Positions 24,205 through 35,381 of a stretch of 64,000 nt of DNA are shown one piece after another (position 1 is the stretch's first letter; each line of letters starts with the position of its first letter). Both the position numbers and the translations under genes were made by a program. The DNA is from Papilionanthe hookeriana x Papilionanthe teres. Lineage: Eukaryota; Streptophyta; Magnoliopsida; Asparagales; Orchidaceae. The DNA lies in the NCBI GenBank assembly GCA_022702705.1, contig CM040425.1, forward strand, positions 1,860,001-1,924,000. Reading direction: 5' to 3'. The notes beneath the pieces are model-generated. The model did not search any database and was not told where the DNA came from. It saw only the letters and a list, made by a program, of their open reading frames with translations.

Positions 24205-25806
24205 TGGTGGGACGTTTATAAATTGCCAAAATTTATGAACTCAGATTTATATATACAATGATTTAGTTTTCTTTTGAGTCACACAATTAAACGCAAGTAT
24301 ACATATCGTTCAAGTAATACAGGGCTCTAATGAAGTCTTAGTTATTGATCCCACGAGGAGGAAATTTATTCTATAATATAGCATAGAAATAACTTCACGA
24401 ATCACAGTACAATTGCAGTAATTACTAATAATATGAATAAACAGTTGTAGTTATTAATTCTACCAAAGTACGTTCTAACTTCCTAACAAAGTTAACTAAC
24501 ACTAGACTAAATTTATAACTAAAGTTCAAATGTAAGAAAGAATCCTCCTACTCTCACTAATAATGTGACAATTTAGTGACATAGACCATGGACGCAACAA
24601 TATTGTGCCAAAAGAGGAGCATTTCTATTCTTTACTTTCTTTTGAGCGATATAAAAAATATTGGCTAATCCTAAGTTTAGTCCCCAAATTTGTGGTTAGG
24701 CTGGGAGGATACTGGCTCTCACTCCAGAGCTCCCACTTTCCTTCACCTGAAGGCTAACTCTCGCTTTGGTTTTCAAACCCTAGGACTAAATTGGGGATTT
24801 CAGTTTATCACTCTAAAATCCCCAATTCTACACCCATCAAAATAAATTTTCCTATTTATTTGCACCCAACCCCCATGAACTATGTCAATCTTTCATGGAC
24901 ATTGAACGTGACCTTCACTTTTGTTGTGGAACTCATAATCCTTTCGAAACATATGTTTCCCAACAAGTTTTAAAAATTCAATTGGCCAGATCAAAAGGTA
25001 AATGAAGTATGAAGTGAAAAGTTCATTACAAATTCTCCATAATAAATCGACACATGATTTCCATATCACAACATCAACACATCACTTGAAAAGGAGGATG
25101 ACAAAGTAATCTACTCAAGACTCATGAGGAAAAGATGACAAAGGATGGATTTTATATATAAAAGCAACGTCATACAAATAGAGTAAAGAAAAGACAACTT
25201 ATCTCAAACTCTTCCCCAAGCAAATCTCAAGGAATTCCTTTGACTCCTCTTCTTTCTTCACAACAACACACAATTCTCTCTTTAGATAAGTAAGGAAGAA
25301 GAAATCTCTCACTTTTCCTCTCTTCCTACACTCCCTAGAAGAGAACACACACAAACCCAAGATGGAATCTCTACACTCATCGCTCCCACACTCAAAAGAC
25401 TCTCCCCTCTCTTAGATATTTAGCTCCAAAACAGTTTAAATTTGGCTACAACTGATTTCCCAAGAGGATAGGGCCAAATACATTGAACCTGGTTTGAAAT
25501 TGGGATAGGGTGTGGTCCAGCACAGGATAGGGCGCTGTCCGATGTTATTTTCAGCCTTCTAGTCAAATCTCTCTGTAAATTGGCGTGGTCCGGCGCTGAT
25601 GATAGCGTCGTTCAGTGCTCTAGTTCAAAATCTGCATTTTGCTTTAATTTGCTCCAAATTTGTTCCTTTTTTTCTTCCTTTTGCTCCAAAGGCCTTAAAT
25701 CATTATACCTACATGAAATCATGAAAAATACCTTTCTTTAAAGTGCAATATCATCAAAAAGAGGTATGAAATAGACATTAAAAAGCGTCAAATTTTTAGT
25801 AGATGA
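24205..25806 (-). repeat. LTR-M1 3' LTR
   Basis: About 1.6 kb, homologous to 35382-37038. It includes a U3 G+C-rich block (about 25483-25620, with GGTCCGGCGCTGATGATAGCG), a TTTAAA motif near 25434-25446, and the block conserved between the gypsy families here (about 24285-24365). A 60-codon open frame on the plus strand appears in both LTRs only because they are copies. Confidence 0.92.
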
Positions 25807-27119
25807 GATCCCCCAAACTTAACTATTACTTGTCCTCAAGTAATTTCGTAATACATAAAATAATGATCCACTGCAATGAACCTTTTTCTAGAATACCATG
25901 ATTTTGGCTTAGATAAATACAGTAGTAAAATTTTTAGAAAGATCTTTGAATAATTCAACTAAGTTCTGCAGGTATAAGGCTATCTAGTCATCAAGTCTAA
26001 GATTTCTAGCCTTCTATTCATTTCAAAAGTGACTGTAGATTATCCTATTAAGGCACTTAAAAGGATAACATGAAAAGAAGTTTATGAGAACACTGCTAGT
26101 AAAGATGCTAATCCATACATATAAGTTCAAGAAAGTAATTAAGTCCTTCCCTTTAGGTAGATCCAAGTGAAGCCAATTTTTTGTTAGGCATCTCCTCAAG
26201 CTTCTCCTCACTTTTTCTTTTCTTTTTTCTTTTTCTCTTTTCTCTTCTTTTTCTTCTTTTCTTTTTACTTTTTCATTTTTCTTTTTCAAGTGAGGATTCT
26301 ATATATGGATAGCCATTAATAATTTTGAACTTCATCCTTCTCACCCTAAATTTAAAACTTATCACAATCCTTTACACTATAGGAATTTCATTTCTTTATT
26401 ACTGATTCATCATAGAGTCCCAATCCTTTCTTTTTACATAAAGTTTTAAGTTTCTTAATAGTTCAAACATACAACTTTTCTTACTTTGAATAGTTTACTA
26501 TAGTCCTACTCTCTTTTACCAAATATCATAGCCTACAAAATTACTTTTCATTACCAAAAACTTTCATTCAAGTCCACTAAGGTACTCAAATAAAATTAAA
26601 ATACAGTTATCTGAAATTGAGCTCTTTCACAGGAAATCATGTTAATAATTTTAAAAATACTTTTAAATGAGAACAACTAATAGCTAATTATTTCTCTCCC
26701 CCAAACTTAAATTTTTGAATATAAAAAAGATTAGCATAGATAGAAAGAAAAGATCTAAACATATATGTAACTCATAGCTCAATATGTTGGGCTTTTCATA
26801 CCTTTGAGTTTAGGCAGGGCTTCTTTATAAATTTAGAATATTAGGCATGAAATAATTAAGAGCATTTCTACACACAAATATATGTTAGAAATTTGCAAGG
26901 TGAAAAAGTTTGAAATCTTAAAACAAAAAACATCAATTAAACACATAACACATTAACATCCAACTGTTACAATCACAGATTAAACTAATAAACTAAATAC
27001 AATCAATTCACATCCATCACAATTCAACATAAAGTTCAAAACAAATACATCCAAATGCACATTACATCACAAATACTAACACTGTCTCGAGTACATCACA
27101 AATACATCATAAAATACTA
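25807..27119 (-). other. LTR-M1 3' untranslated region with polypurine tracts
   Basis: On the minus strand the sequence beside the LTR is AGTTTGGGGGATC, the expected polypurine tract for plus-strand priming. A second, much longer purine tract (GAAAAAG-rich, plus 26205-26290) lies about 400 bp upstream and has a counterpart in LTR-M2 near 39885-39985. No gene is supported; the Lys/Glu open frame here is a by-product of the tract. Confidence 0.7.
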
Positions 27120-28220
27120 AATGCAATGAAAATAAAAATACTAAACAACCAATCATCATCTGCAGGAGCTCCACCATCATCAGGTTCATCAGGCTGGTAT
27201 GGAGTGTACTCAGGGTATGTAGGGAATACATCAATAATCTCTCCCCTGAGGAATCTCATCTGTGCGTCATGATAAGCTATATCATATTCTCACCACCGTA
27301 CTTGATAATCATCATTTATCTTATTCCTTGCTTCTAGTCCTTCTACTCTGGTATTCAACTTTTCTAACTGATACATAACATCATAAAGAGTAGATTACCT
27401 AGATGTATATGGTCTCTCCTAACTAGAAGAAGGTACATCAGCTTTCTTACACTATTTCCATCTTACATGGGCTTCATAGGTTTTCATGTTTAATTTACTT
27501 ATTGGCTTCAGGGGGTGGACTACCTCATCATTATCTTTAGTTTCTACACCTGACTGAATACACAAGGCATGAATCAGGCTGGGTGTCCTAATCCACCTGT
27601 AGTCTCTCCTTTTGAATTAGTCAAAATACTTTTATGAATGATCACCCTGATCTTGATATTCTTCATGTTTTGAATACAATAATTCATAACAACTCTATCT
27701 ACAATAACTTCGTTGTGATGGCTGGTAGGCATAAGTCTTGCAGAAATGAAATAATGCTAGGCTTTCAATATAGAATTCAATGTAGAAAGGGGGAAGTTAA
27801 CTTTGCTTCTGTTTAATCTTCCATTCCCCTTTTCCATCAGTCAAATAATTCATAACCATATACAATGCTTCAATAGTAATAGGAAAATTTTCATATTCAC
27901 ACAAGAAAAGTTCTCTCAACTGGCAAAATGCATTAATGTGTGCAAGGGTAAACTCGACCATTTGTCCTCTAACAAGGATATATTCACTCTCAGAATAGAA
28001 TAAGTTAGCATAACATTCTCTCACAATCCCTAGCATCGCTTCAGTAGTAAAATAGGAGAAAATTTTCCGTTGACGATTCTCCAGGATTTTCAAAGGCTTT
28101 CTCTTAAATACACTTCTTATTACTAAGAAATGTACTAAAGTGGGAATAAACCTTGAAATTCACAAATTTACTCTCATCATATTCAAATTTTCTCTTCCCT
28201 TTTGCCATTCTTGCAGCCAT
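27120..28220 (-). pseudogene. LTR-M1 accessory ORF B (Transposase_32-like domain)
   Basis: Start ATG 28218-28220 (MAARMAKGKRKFEYDE), placed after a predicted 3' splice site and matching the start of ORF B in LTR-M2. Open part 27797-28093 includes VRGQMVEFTLAHINAF and MNYLTDGKGEWKI. Further on, after a stop, come VNFPLS, MPTSHHNEV and GLGHPA, the order of blocks found in LTR-M2 ORF B and in the family annotated as putative plant transposon protein. The function is unknown. It sits where envelope-like ORFs occur in Athila elements, but I see no signal peptide or membrane segment. Several stops make it a pseudogene. Confidence 0.65.
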
Positions 28221-28224
28221 TTTT

Positions 28225-28421
28225 CTAAAAATTTCAAATTAATACAAATCAACTTCAAAATTGCAATGTAATAAACTCTAAAGTAAATTTAAATAAACAA
28301 GAACTCCAACACAATGAAAATTCTCCAATTTTTTTCTAAAAACCTCAAAATTCAAATCTTCCTAATGTCAGAGATTTCCACGGTCAAAATAAAAAAAAAT
28401 AGTTTAAATTGAAGCTCTTAC
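28225..28421 (-). other. Predicted 5'UTR intron of ORF B, LTR-M1
   Basis: On the minus strand there is a donor TTG/GTAAGAGCTTC (GT at 28420-28421) and an acceptor TTTTTAG at 28225, 4 nt before the ATG. It is 197 nt long and A/T-rich, as plant introns are. LTR-M2 has the same donor and a 201-nt spacing. Not experimentally shown. Confidence 0.5.
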
Positions 28422-28600
28422 CAAGAGAAGATGAAATCCAAACTTTTCTAGCCATGAAATCGCTTCAAATCTAAATGCAAGTGAGCCCTAGGTGAGAAAA
28501 TCGGCCTTGGCTGAAGGTTGAAGACGATGGTTTGGGTAAAAATGGTGGGTCCATGGGTTAAATTACAAAATTTGAGGGTTTATGGCCATTTTGTCTGTCA

Positions 28601-28715
28601 TGCACGGACCAGCGCTTGTGACAATGCCATTCGGCACAATTTTCATTTCAATAGGCCGAACTCTCTGTCTTTAGGCACAGTCTAGCACTGGTAGCTGTGT
28701 CGTTCAGCGCCAGTT
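28601..28715 (-). promoter_or_regulatory. U3-like G+C block upstream of ORF B, LTR-M1
   Basis: Contains GGACCAGCGCTTGTGACA and CGTTCAGCGCCAGTTCAAAA on the plus strand. These match GGTCCGGCGCTGATGACA and GTTCAGTGCTCTAGTTCAAA in this element's LTRs. It lies about 180 nt upstream of the predicted intron. Confidence 0.5.
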
Positions 28716-29070
28716 CAAAATCTGGGCTTCCAAATTTCTTTTGCAAATTTGATCTTTTCAAGCCCGCACCGACGTCCAATTAGTCCATTTAAACATTAAA
28801 TAACAAACAAGCCATGACAAATAATATTTTTTAACAAAAAAAACACAAAACATCACTTATATATATAAATCCAAATTACAAACATACATAAATAACACTA
28901 AACTCTAGACATCGTCAAGCCATAAAATACTAAATTTCAGCGTCGCTCACAACCATGACACACTAATGCTAAAAACTGAACAAGAAAGCAAGTTTAAATA
29001 TGACATTCAAGCAAAGCAAAGTATATAATCAGTTCAAACACATAAACAGATAAGCACAATATTTAAGTCT

Positions 29071-30229
29071 CTATTCTTCCTTAGAACTATCATCAATTCT
29101 TATATCTCCAATTGATTGAACGTGAACAAATAGATTGTAGAATGGATGAAACAGGAATTCGTCAGTTGAATCCTCCTCAATCCAACCCTTTCTTCTCATC
29201 AAACATATAAAACTTCCTTCAACATACCCAGAATTATCAAAGTGTTCCTTCATTCTCCAATCTAGGTGATCAAAGAAGTCAGATATACTGTTGATTGCAT
29301 TCCTCAAGTGTTTCTTTCTCCAATTTCTTAATTATTTTCAAAATAATATGTGAACTTACAGGGAAGTAAGGAGGAATAGGTGTTGAACTCTGAGATAGTT
29401 GATCTTCAATGATACTAATGTCATTCATATCACCAACTGCCTAGTTACTATGTTCGTCCGTTGGGTCTATAGGCTTCCAAGGTAGAAGTACACTCTCCCA
29501 ATTTTCAAATGGCACTTGTGATTAACTGCAGAGAAGAAATATGGTGGAAGGATGCCCCAGCCCACATTTTGATCCGTGTACGATCAATCCCAAAATAGAT
29601 TTCATAATTATAAAACCAACATCAATAGGCATCCCCATTTGAATACAATAGTTCAAAATAGCACATTCCTTGGTTACTTTACTGATTTTCATTGTTGGGA
29701 CTAATTTTGCACATATAAAATAATGTAAGTACTTCGACGTAGGATTTAGCAGTGTGGTCGAAAAACTCACATACCTGTTATCTCTTATCTCCCAACCATC
29801 ACTTTCATCCGTCAAATATCTATATATATCATGTATGTTGTCTTTCGTTGGGGCAAAATTTTAATAGTGGTAGATCAGCGCATTCTCAATCATATATAAA
29901 TTATTAATCTTTGAAAAAGTAAATGTGATAAACCTACCTTGCACATAGACTTATCCTTGGTTGATTCCATGAAGGTTTACATAAAATTCTTTCACAATAG
30001 GGATGACTACAGTGGCAGTAGTGTAACATAACACTTCTCAAAGTCTTTGAACTATGATTTCTTCAATTCGAGTAGTTGGAGAATTCATACCTCGATTCAC
30101 GAAGCCTCACTCCTTAATCAGCCTCTTCCTTAAGATATTCTTGTTTAATAGACATTGTGCTTCAAAACTGACGAACTTTCTACTGTTGAAATCTTGAAAT
30201 CTTGAAGTTTTGATCAAGTCAGAATCCAT
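29071..30229 (-). pseudogene. LTR-M1 accessory ORF A
   Basis: Start ATG 30227-30229 (MDSDLIKTSRFQDFNSRKFVS), equivalent to the ORF A start of LTR-M2. Blocks: YVSFSTTLLNPTSKYLHYFI, CAILNYCIQMGMPIDVG and GLGHPSTIF in 29522-29815, then a C-terminal domain in 29071-29307 with LDWRMKEHF and DEFLFHPFYNLF. The middle part is a relative of ORF B. The C-terminal domain recurs in the LTR-P ORF at 56557. Broken by stops near 29520 and 29870. Function unknown. Confidence 0.65.
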
Positions 30230-30299
30230 TTGGATGAGATTTGTGATCATCATTTTTGTTTCTCTAGTTGTTTTGGCATGTAGGGGCAGTTTTTGGGAG

Positions 30300-30400
30300 T
30301 TTAAATGGAAGAAATGTCACCTTGAACCACCAAAATATGATTTTAAGAACGAAAAACTTTTTTTGAACAACAGCGCGGTCCGGCGCTGATGGCAGCGCTA
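30300..30400 (-). promoter_or_regulatory. U3-like promoter module before ORF A, LTR-M1
   Basis: GGTCCGGCGCTGATGGCAGC at 30378-30397 is nearly the LTR block of the same element. On the minus strand it is followed by TTTAAA (30300-30305), 70 nt before the ATG. In the LTRs the same block is followed by a similar TTTAAACTG motif. Confidence 0.5.
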
Positions 30401-30561
30401 GTTCAATTTTTGCCAAACTTTCATTTTGTCCAAATTCATTCCAAACATCGATTCGATTCATTTTTTTAATGTTATTTATGATATTTAAGGAAGAGTACGA
30501 CTTAATTAAGTAACAATAAAACCAAAATAACACTTCAAACAAGCACAACACTCAATAATTG

Positions 30562-30600
30562 TGGGTTGCCTCCAACAAAATGCTAAGTTTAACGTTGTCA
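30562..30600 (-). promoter_or_regulatory. Post-pol conserved motif, LTR-M1
   Basis: On the minus strand: GTTAAACTTAGCATTTTGTT, then GGAGGCAACCCAC. The same arrangement (AAACCAAGCGCTT then GGGAGGCAACCCA) closes pol in LTR-M2 and LTR-P. Confidence 0.6.
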
Positions 30601-30639
30601 GCCCGACATAACCTCAAGTTATTCAGGTTGATCCAACAT

Positions 30640-31330
30640 TAAAACCTCTTTAAAATTAGGTCTATTATCTTCAAAATATGGTTTTAATCTTTGTCCATTA
30701 ACTTTGAATACTATTCTAGATTTAGGGTCCTCGATAATCACAGCTCCAAATTGATAGATTTTTACGACAGTGAAAGCTCATATCCATCTAGATTTTGGTT
30801 TCCCATGAAATAAATTCAATCTTGTATTGTAAATAAAATTTTTTTTCCTAGTTCAAACTCCTTTTTAACAACTTTTTGTTCTAAAAATATTTCCTATTCT
30901 CTGACATCGATCACTGGTTTTGATAGATCTATAAACATCTCTAAAATTAGTAGGCCAATAAAATTCAGATCGTAAAATCTTATGTGTTGTTCTATCTATT
31001 CCAAACTGTCCTCCAAATTTAGAATCATGATATCCTCAAATAATTTGCTCAGTTTCTTCATAAGACACACATCTCCTAGTAATAAGATCTTTACATTGCT
31101 TATAGAAATAAGGATCGTCCCAAAAATAAAATTTAGCATAATGAATTTCTTTCATTGTTGCATTGTTAATTCTGGTGGTAAAATGTTACTAACGATGTAG
31201 TTTATAATATCAGCATGCCACAGCACATTTCCTTCTGTAATATTATATAGCTGCTCATTAGGGAATGTTTCAATTATTTCCTTTTCAAAATCAACCAATT
31301 TAGGTTGTTCAAGTTTAGATAAATGATTAG
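30640..31330 (-). pseudogene. LTR-M1 integrase, catalytic core deleted
   Basis: The N-terminal zinc-binding part (WDDPYFYKQCKD, HDSKFGGQFG, SDRCQRIGNIF) ends near 30890. The sequence then runs directly into the C-terminal part (KNFIYNTRL, FKVNGQRLKPYFE). Compared with LTR-M2, about 0.7 kb carrying the whole D-D-E core is missing. This element could not have integrated by its own enzyme after that deletion. In-frame stops are also present. Confidence 0.78.
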
Positions 31331-32600
31331 CTATTTGATTATCGACCTATTTTCTATTGATGATCTCAAAATTGAATTATTGCACTAAAAATATCCATCC
31401 AACTAATTTTGGTTTAACATCCTTCTTTTGCATTAAATATTTAATAGCAGAATAATCAGTATGCACTATACAATCGGATCCAATTAAGTAAGATCTAAAC
31501 TTTTCGAAGGCATAAACAATAGCTAATAACTCTCTTTCTATAGTAGTGTAATTAGTTTAAGCATCAGTAAGCGTTTTTCTAGAGTAGTATATAACTTTAA
31601 ACATTTTCTCGTGCCTTTTCCATAAAACCACTCCGAAAACATAATCGCTCGCATCGCACATTAATTTAAATGCTTTCTCCTATTCAGATGAAACTATTAT
31701 AGGAGCAAGGATTAATTTTTATTTTAATAAATCAAAAGCATTTAAGCATTCATCATTAAAATCAAACTTCTTAACTTTTTTTTCCAAAAGTTGGCATAGA
31801 GGCTTAATTATTTTTTAAAAATCTTTAATATATCGTCTGTAGAATCCAACATGTCCCAAAAAAGCTTCTTACCCCTCTCACAGTTGTTGGAGGTGGTAAT
31901 TTTTCTATAATTTGAATCCTCGCAGGATCACTTCCATGCCATATTCAAATATTTTATGCCCAAGCACAATTCCTCTTGTAACCATAAATTGGCACTTTTC
32001 CTAGTTTAGGACTAAATTTGTTCTGTCACATACCTTTAAAGCATTTTCTAAGTTGCATAGGCATTCATCAAATGAATCTCTAAATAAAGAGAAATAATCC
32101 ATAAACCCTTCTATTCCATCATCTATTAATTTGCTAAATATGGACATCTTACATCTTTAAAATGTTGCAGGTGCATTACATAATATAAAGAGCATTCTTC
32201 AAAAAGCAAAATTTCCGTAAAGGCTAGTAAATGTAGTCTTCTCTTGATCTTCAGAAGCAACAGGGATTTGGTGATAACTGGTATATCCATCAAAAAATCA
32301 ATAATACTTGTGTCCAGAAAGTATGTCTAACATTTAGTCTAAAAAAGGTAAAGGAATGTGATCTTTTCTGGTGGCAGCGTTCAATTTTCTATAAATAATA
32401 CATATTCGTCAACCAGTAACTTTTCTTGTCGGTATGATTTCATTTCTTTCATTTACATCAACAGTCACTCTTCCTTTCTTAGGAACACATTGAATTGGGC
32501 TTACCCAAACACTATCAGAATTAGGATATATAATTCCATCATCTAACTACTTTAAAATCTCTTTTTTAACCACTTCTTTCATCATTGGATTCAATCTCTT
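31330..32600 (-). pseudogene. LTR-M1 reverse transcriptase and RNase H, decayed
   Basis: Recognisable pieces on the minus strand: SVWVSPIQCVPKKG near 32460-32530, the FGLCNAPATF region near 32170-32230, RT thumb and tether near 31850-32000, and the RNase H blocks with CDASDYVF, YYSRKT and VHTDYSAIKYLMQK near 31420-31660. No long open frame survives. The order and spacing match LTR-M2. Confidence 0.72.
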
Positions 32601-32740
32601 TACGGATTAACTCTAGGTTTATGTTGTTCATTTAACAAAATTCTGTGCATACAGATCGAAGGACTAATTCCTTTAATATTTGCTAATGACAAACCGAAAG
32701 CCTTCTTATATCTTTTTAAGGTGTCCAGTAATTTTTGTTC

Positions 32741-33604
32741 TTAATATTCATTTAAATCCAAAAATACAATGACTGGAAAGGTAGATGATTCTCCTAAAAA
32801 TATATACTTCAAATAATTAGGGAGAATTTTCATCTCAAGTTCAGGGGGTTTTATGATAGATGGAATTAAAATTTTATCTCTACTTTCCATAGTATCCAAT
32901 CTTTCAAATCTCTCCTGAACAAATTCTAACTTTTCATTCTTCATATCACCCAAATCATCTTCACTTTCACTTTCATCGTCACATTCTAAATTCTCTTCAA
33001 ACACTTCTTTAAAATGATCTCCTCTCAAATAATCTCAGATTTCCATTCGAAAACACTCATCATTCTTTTGAGCTAAAGGGTATTTCATAGATTTAGAATA
33101 TTGAGAGTTACCTCTTGATCATTAACTCTCATAGCTAATTCTCCTTTTTGAACACCGAACATAGCTCTCCTAGTAGCAAGGAATGGTTTTCCAAAAATAA
33201 TTGGAATTTATTTATCTTCCTCTATCTAATACAATAATGTCCACAAGAAAGATAAATTTATCGACCTTCACTAATACATCTTCCACAACTCCTTTAGGAT
33301 AAGTGATAGAACGGTCAGCCAATTGAAGAGTCATAGATGTAGGTAAAATTTCTCTTATTCCCAATCTTTTGAAAGTTGAAAAAGGCATAAGATTAATACT
33401 AGCTCCCAGATCACATAAAGCTCTTCCGAAAAATTTCTCACCTATAGCACACGGGATAGTGAAACTACCAGGGTCATTAAGTTTGTCTAGAAGCTTCTTC
33501 TGAATAATTACACTACACTCACCGCTAAGTTCAATAGCCTCCTGGTCATTGAACTTTCTTTTCATTTTATGAATATCCTTCATAAAATTTACATAATCAG
33601 GCAT
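32741..33604 (-). pseudogene. LTR-M1 aspartic protease and linker to RT
   Basis: 33212-33604 is open for 130 residues and contains CDLGASINLMPFSTFKRL, the D-x-G-A active-site loop of Athila-type proteases, then SITYPKGVVEDVLVKVDKF. A stop follows at VLDRGR, where sister copies read on. 32741-33028 is the acidic linker with FLGESSTFPVI before RT. The protease would cut Gag-Pol in the virus-like particle. Confidence 0.8.
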
Positions 33605-35149
33605 CTGCTATAATGCTTCAACAAAGGGAATATTAATTGTTAATTTCTTAAGGATTTCTAATAACTTTGCAAATCTATTATTCGTGTTCTGTTTTTTTAG
33701 TCTTTAAGGAAACGGAGGAAGTGGTTTTTCAACAGTAATCTTCATTGGTTAAATTGGATATTCTATGTTTGGATATATCTTATTACAACATTTTTCAATG
33801 TCCACTTCCTCTCTCTCTGAACTTAAACTTCTTTCTATACTCTTGTTTCAAATTCTTTTCCACTCCTTAATTGAATAGCTTTAATTTTCTCATTGTTTTA
33901 ATCTTTTAGGTTTATCTCAACATTGCTAGGAAGATTTCTAGAAGGTTTATTATTAAGCACAGTAAAAATATGTCCCAATTGATTCTCAATGTTCTTCATC
34001 ACAATATTTTGAGCTTGAATTTAACTACTCATACTCAGAATTATTTCTTCAGTAGACAACTTATTTTCCTTAAACTGTGGGGTACTATTAAAACAAAGTG
34101 GATAAGAAGGTCTATAATTGGTAATTCCTAGGTTGTTCGGATTTCCAACTGGATTCATAGAATTAATTCCCCATTGCGGGTTAACAACCACATTGTTATT
34201 CTTCCAGTTGAAGTTTAGGTAATTCTTCCAACCAAGATTATAATAATTTGAATAAGGATTGTTGACTTTAATATTTATAACATTCAAGGTTTCATAAGGT
34301 GTTTAAGATTCTATCTTCTGTCCTGATGAATTTTCCTCTAACACTTGGGGTGTTTGAGAAAAATTCATTCCATATTGATCTATTTTCTTTGAAAGTGCAG
34401 CAATTTGAGAGACTGTCATACTTATCACATCAGAATCATCAATATTAGCTACTCTCTTAGGATTTACTCGCTCAGAGGGCCATTGAAAATTATTGGTAGC
34501 CTTCTCCTCTATTAAAAATATGCATCATCTAAAGGTTTTGACATTAATGATCCACCAGCAGCAACATCTATAATTAATCTCAAAGATCCCAGTAATCCAT
34601 TATAAAATTTTTGAATTATTAACTAGTCTGGTAAAGCATAATGTGGACACTTTCTTAGAAGATCATTAAATCTTTCCCAAACTTCATATATAGATTCTCA
34701 AACTAACTAATTAAATATGTGATATCATTCCTCAACTTAGCAGTTTTTGAAGGAGGGAAATATTTTAACAGAAACCTTTGTGAAAGTTCTCTCCAAGTTT
34801 TGATAGATCCAGGTGCTAACAAATTTAACCACGTCTTAGCCTTATCCCTTAATGAAAAAAGATAAAGTTTAAACCTAACAACATCGTTTGACACTCTATC
34901 GTATTTAAAGGTAGCACACAGTTCTAGAAAAATAGAGAGATGTAAATTAGGATCTTCATTAGATGTTCCTCCAAATTGATTATTTTGTACAATTTGGATA
35001 ATAGCAGTTCTAAGTTCAAATGAATTAGCAGCAACAACAGGGTTTTGGATAGTTAAGTGAATTTTATCTCATGTTGGATTAGCACAATCTCTTAAAAGTC
35101 TTGGTAAATTTTCATTTTGATTGTTTTGATTGTTCAAATTGTTCGCCAT
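33605..35149 (-). pseudogene. LTR-M1 gag
   Basis: Start ATG 35147-35149 (MANNLNNQNNQNEN), the same MANN start as LTR-M2. 34703-34894 is the core Retrotrans_gag domain (LYLFSLRDKAKTWLNLLAPGSI, RFLLKYFPPSKT). 34021-34287 is the Asn/Tyr-rich C-terminal region (NPYSNYYNLGWKN, STEEIILSM). Stops and frame changes lie between. Structural protein of the particle. Confidence 0.8.
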
Positions 35150-35357
35150 TTTGTCAGGATTTTCATATTGTTTTTGTTGTTTTCAAATTTTTCTAATATT
35201 ACACTGTAATTCAGAATCGTAAGACACTAAACCTATAGATCTGATACTATGCATACAATCACAATAAGAATACTAACAAAAAAAACACACACACAACTAT
35301 GACTTTTAATTCAAATATAATCTTTAAAAAACTACAAAATTAATTTTTACAGTTACC

Positions 35358-35375
35358 TCTCCGACAACGGTGCGA
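35358..35375 (-). other. Primer binding site of LTR-M1
   Basis: TCGCACCGTTGTCGGAGA on the minus strand, 6 nt after the LTR end. It resembles TGGCGCCGTTGCCGGGGA, the complement of the plant tRNA-Asp 3' end, with four mismatches. Confidence 0.72.
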
Positions 35376-35381
35376 AAAACT

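Noticed and set aside
24791..24973. 60-residue plus-strand frame found again at 35981-36163
   Set aside because: Its conservation only reflects the two LTRs of LTR-M1 being copies. It is antisense to the element and has no recognisable domain.
26023..26289. Lys/Glu-rich 88-residue frame on the minus strand
   Set aside because: It is produced by the purine-rich tract in the LTR-M1 3'UTR and has no counterpart frame in LTR-M2.
27634..28003. Plus-strand frames near accessory ORF B of LTR-M1
   Set aside because: They are antisense to a recognisable minus-strand coding region and have no homologous frame in LTR-M2.
30264..30551. 95-residue minus-strand frame between pol and ORF A of LTR-M1
   Set aside because: It covers the G+C block and promoter-like region, has no counterpart frame in LTR-M2, and has no known motif.
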